DNA from: Vampirovibrionales bacterium
GTDB lineage: Bacteria > Cyanobacteriota > Vampirovibrionia > Vampirovibrionales > JAGQHJ01
Length of the DNA: 6,979 nt
Assembly (NCBI GenBank): GCA_025451145.1
Contig: JANWKX010000013.1
Location: 1-6,979, forward strand
Direction of reading: 5' to 3'
Shown: positions 6,015-6,979 of the stretch, one piece after another
How positions within the stretch are numbered: the first letter of the stretch is position 1
Layout: each line of letters begins with the position of its first letter
The notes under the pieces: model-generated
Database searches by the model: none
What the model was told of the DNA's origin: nothing
The model's input: only the letters and a program-made list of their open reading frames with translations
Program-made: the position numbers and the translations under genes

Positions 6015-6054
6015 CCTCAAATGGCTTTCAAAACAGGAGACAGCCACCTTGAGG
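6015..6054 (-). terminator. Imperfect stem-loop downstream of the 221-aa prepilin gene
   Basis: CCTCAAATGGCT (6015-6026) pairs with AGCCACCTTGAGG (6042-6054), giving 11 base pairs with a small internal bulge and a 15-nt loop, starting about 25 bp after the prepilin stop codon. No U-run follows on the minus strand, so it is not a standard intrinsic terminator. A role in protecting the mRNA 3' end is possible. Confidence 0.3.
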
Positions 6055-6079
6055 ATTTGATTTATCCATTGAAATCATT

Positions 6080-6745
6080 TTATTGGGACATTAAATCCCT
6101 AAAGGATTGGGCATTATTGGCGCCACTTGAACCATTTAAAGGCGCAGCGGCAATGGAACCGGGTTGTTGGTTTCCACAAGGTGTTGTGCCATAGCAAAGC
6201 TGAACATAGATTTGATCTTGCCCAACCTGATTCGGTGGTGATTTTCCGTTCCAATCAATGAGAATATCGTTATACCACGTATTACCAGAATTAATGCCAT
6301 TGCCAAGGCCTACTATTGTCGCACCATTTTGAAGGACGACCCCTGGAGATGACGCCAAATTGTAAGGAGAGGATCCACTCCCTTGAGAACTATCCCAGCA
6401 AGGACCGGCAGGATTCGTCCCCGGACTGTTTGACAAAGAATTGCTGTAGCATCGAGACGAGGCTCTCATTTTTCTAATGAAATACTGGGAAGCATTCCCC
6501 GGGTTTAAGTCACCATTGACCATGCCTTGCTGTTCGAGATCCTGAAAAATTCTGAAAATCTCCTTGTAACACGATCGCCTGGCCGCCCCTTGGCCATTTT
6601 GAATAAATGCCGGAATGGTCATGGCCGATAAAGTCGCGATTAAAGCCAAAGCCACCAGTAACTCAGGCATGGTAAAGCCTTGCTTTTTGCGATAAAGCAA
6701 TTTCTTTTTCAACGTAGCTGTCATCACCGATTCAATATCCTTCAT
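6080..6745 (-). CDS. Type IV prepilin / pseudopilin (221 aa) without Cys-rich tail
   Basis: The leader is long and basic (residues 1-23, LKKKLLYRKKQ before Gly23), with cleavage predicted at KQG|FTMPELLVALALI: Phe at +1 and Glu28 at +5. A hydrophobic helix follows to about residue 46. The globular part contains LNPGNASQYFIRKM, NGATIVGL and D164-WNGKSPPNQVGQD177, matching the modules LHPGN..., SGASVYG and DANG-KGPN...QD of the two large prepilins, so all three are homologous over the pilin region. It has five cysteines (59, 99, 116, 184, 190). The second ATG at codon 8 would give a shorter, more typical leader. Neither start has a strong ribosome-binding site. The role is inferred to be a subunit of a type IV pilus or type II secretion-like filament in the inner membrane and periplasm. 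Confidence 0.9.
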   Translation of the reverse strand: MKDIESVMTATLKKKLLYRKKQGFTMPELLVALALIATLSAMTIPAFIQNGQGAARRSCYKEIFRIFQDLEQQGMVNGDLNPGNASQYFIRKMRASSRCYSNSLSNSPGTNPAGPCWDSSQGSGSSPYNLASSPGVVLQNGATIVGLGNGINSGNTWYNDILIDWNGKSPPNQVGQDQIYVQLCYGTTPCGNQQPGSIAAAPLNGSSGANNAQSFRDLMSQ

Positions 6746-6828
6746 TATTCTTGAGAGCGAACAAGGGTATTGATTTGTTTATCGGCGAAACAACCCGCAA
6801 CTTAAAATCGATTTCGGATTCGATATTT

Positions 6829-6960
6829 TTAGTGAAGGAGCCACAGGTGAAATAATTTTGGATTGGTAAATATCACCAAAATCACGGTCGTAAACAAAGC
6901 CTCGAAAAAAACTCTTAGATAACAACGGAACGCTGTGCATCTGGGATTATCGATCAACAT
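6829..6960 (-). CDS. Possible small hydrophobic ORF (43 aa) with strong Shine-Dalgarno
   Basis: An ATG at 6958-6960 is preceded by AGGAGG with 7 nt spacing, the best ribosome-binding sequence in the window. The 43 residues contain one hydrophobic stretch, VFFEALFTTVILVIF, that could be a membrane segment. Against it, the frame is also open upstream to the window edge, and an overlapping 53-codon ORF in another frame (6779-6940, no ribosome-binding site) is about as plausible. It may be chance, or the tail of a longer gene. Confidence 0.22.
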   Translation of the reverse strand: MLIDNPRCTAFRCYLRVFFEALFTTVILVIFTNPKLFHLWLLH

Positions 6961-6979
6961 GCCAGATCCTCCTCTTCGA

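Noticed and set aside
6803..6831. Inverted repeat AAAATCGA...TCGATATTTTT as an intrinsic terminator
   Set aside because: The stem is AT-rich and interrupted, and no plus-strand gene precedes it.

Overview
The window holds six well-supported genes, all on the minus strand, plus the 3' end of one plus-strand gene at the left edge. Three encode type IV prepilins or pseudopilins, which have a class III leader, Glu at +5 and a hydrophobic N-terminal helix. One encodes a secreted PsbP/DcrB-like protein. Two are unrecognised. This points to a Gram-negative bacterium, probably a proteobacterium of moderate G+C. Large cysteine-rich, eukaryote-like tails on the pilins suggest a host- or protist-associated lifestyle, but no gene here fixes the taxonomy, so that part is inference.

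In transcription order (right to left) the layout is as follows. 6746-6979 is an upstream region with only a doubtful 43-codon ORF behind a strong Shine-Dalgarno sequence. 6080-6745 is a 221-aa simple prepilin, with an imperfect stem-loop just downstream. 5837-5981 is an intact MITE-like element: about 127 bp with 18-bp imperfect terminal inverted repeats, a GC-rich hairpin and a G-quadruplex motif, bounded by identical 9-bp direct repeats. 4392-5771 is a 459-aa helical protein of unknown function that looks internally duplicated. 4037-4391 is a non-coding gap with a UUCG-capped hairpin, a 12-bp palindrome and a possible promoter. 3827-4036 is a 69-aa protein closely followed by the secreted protein at 3222-3812. 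3081-3221 is a 141-bp gap. The tandem pair of giant Cys-rich prepilins lies at 1545-3080 and 158-1525, separated by 19 bp and very likely co-transcribed. They converge on the partial plus-strand gene ending at 82.

The most interesting content is the tandem prepilin pair. Each has a normal pilin module of about 170 residues, similar to the neighbouring 221-aa prepilin, joined to a 280-335-residue tail of CxC repeats, a poly-glycine linker and a terminal domain. They hold 40 and 48 cysteines. I infer modular pilins whose tails form disulphide-stabilised, surface-displayed adhesive or binding domains. No pilus ATPase, prepilin peptidase, platform protein or secretin is present, so the assembly machinery must be encoded elsewhere.
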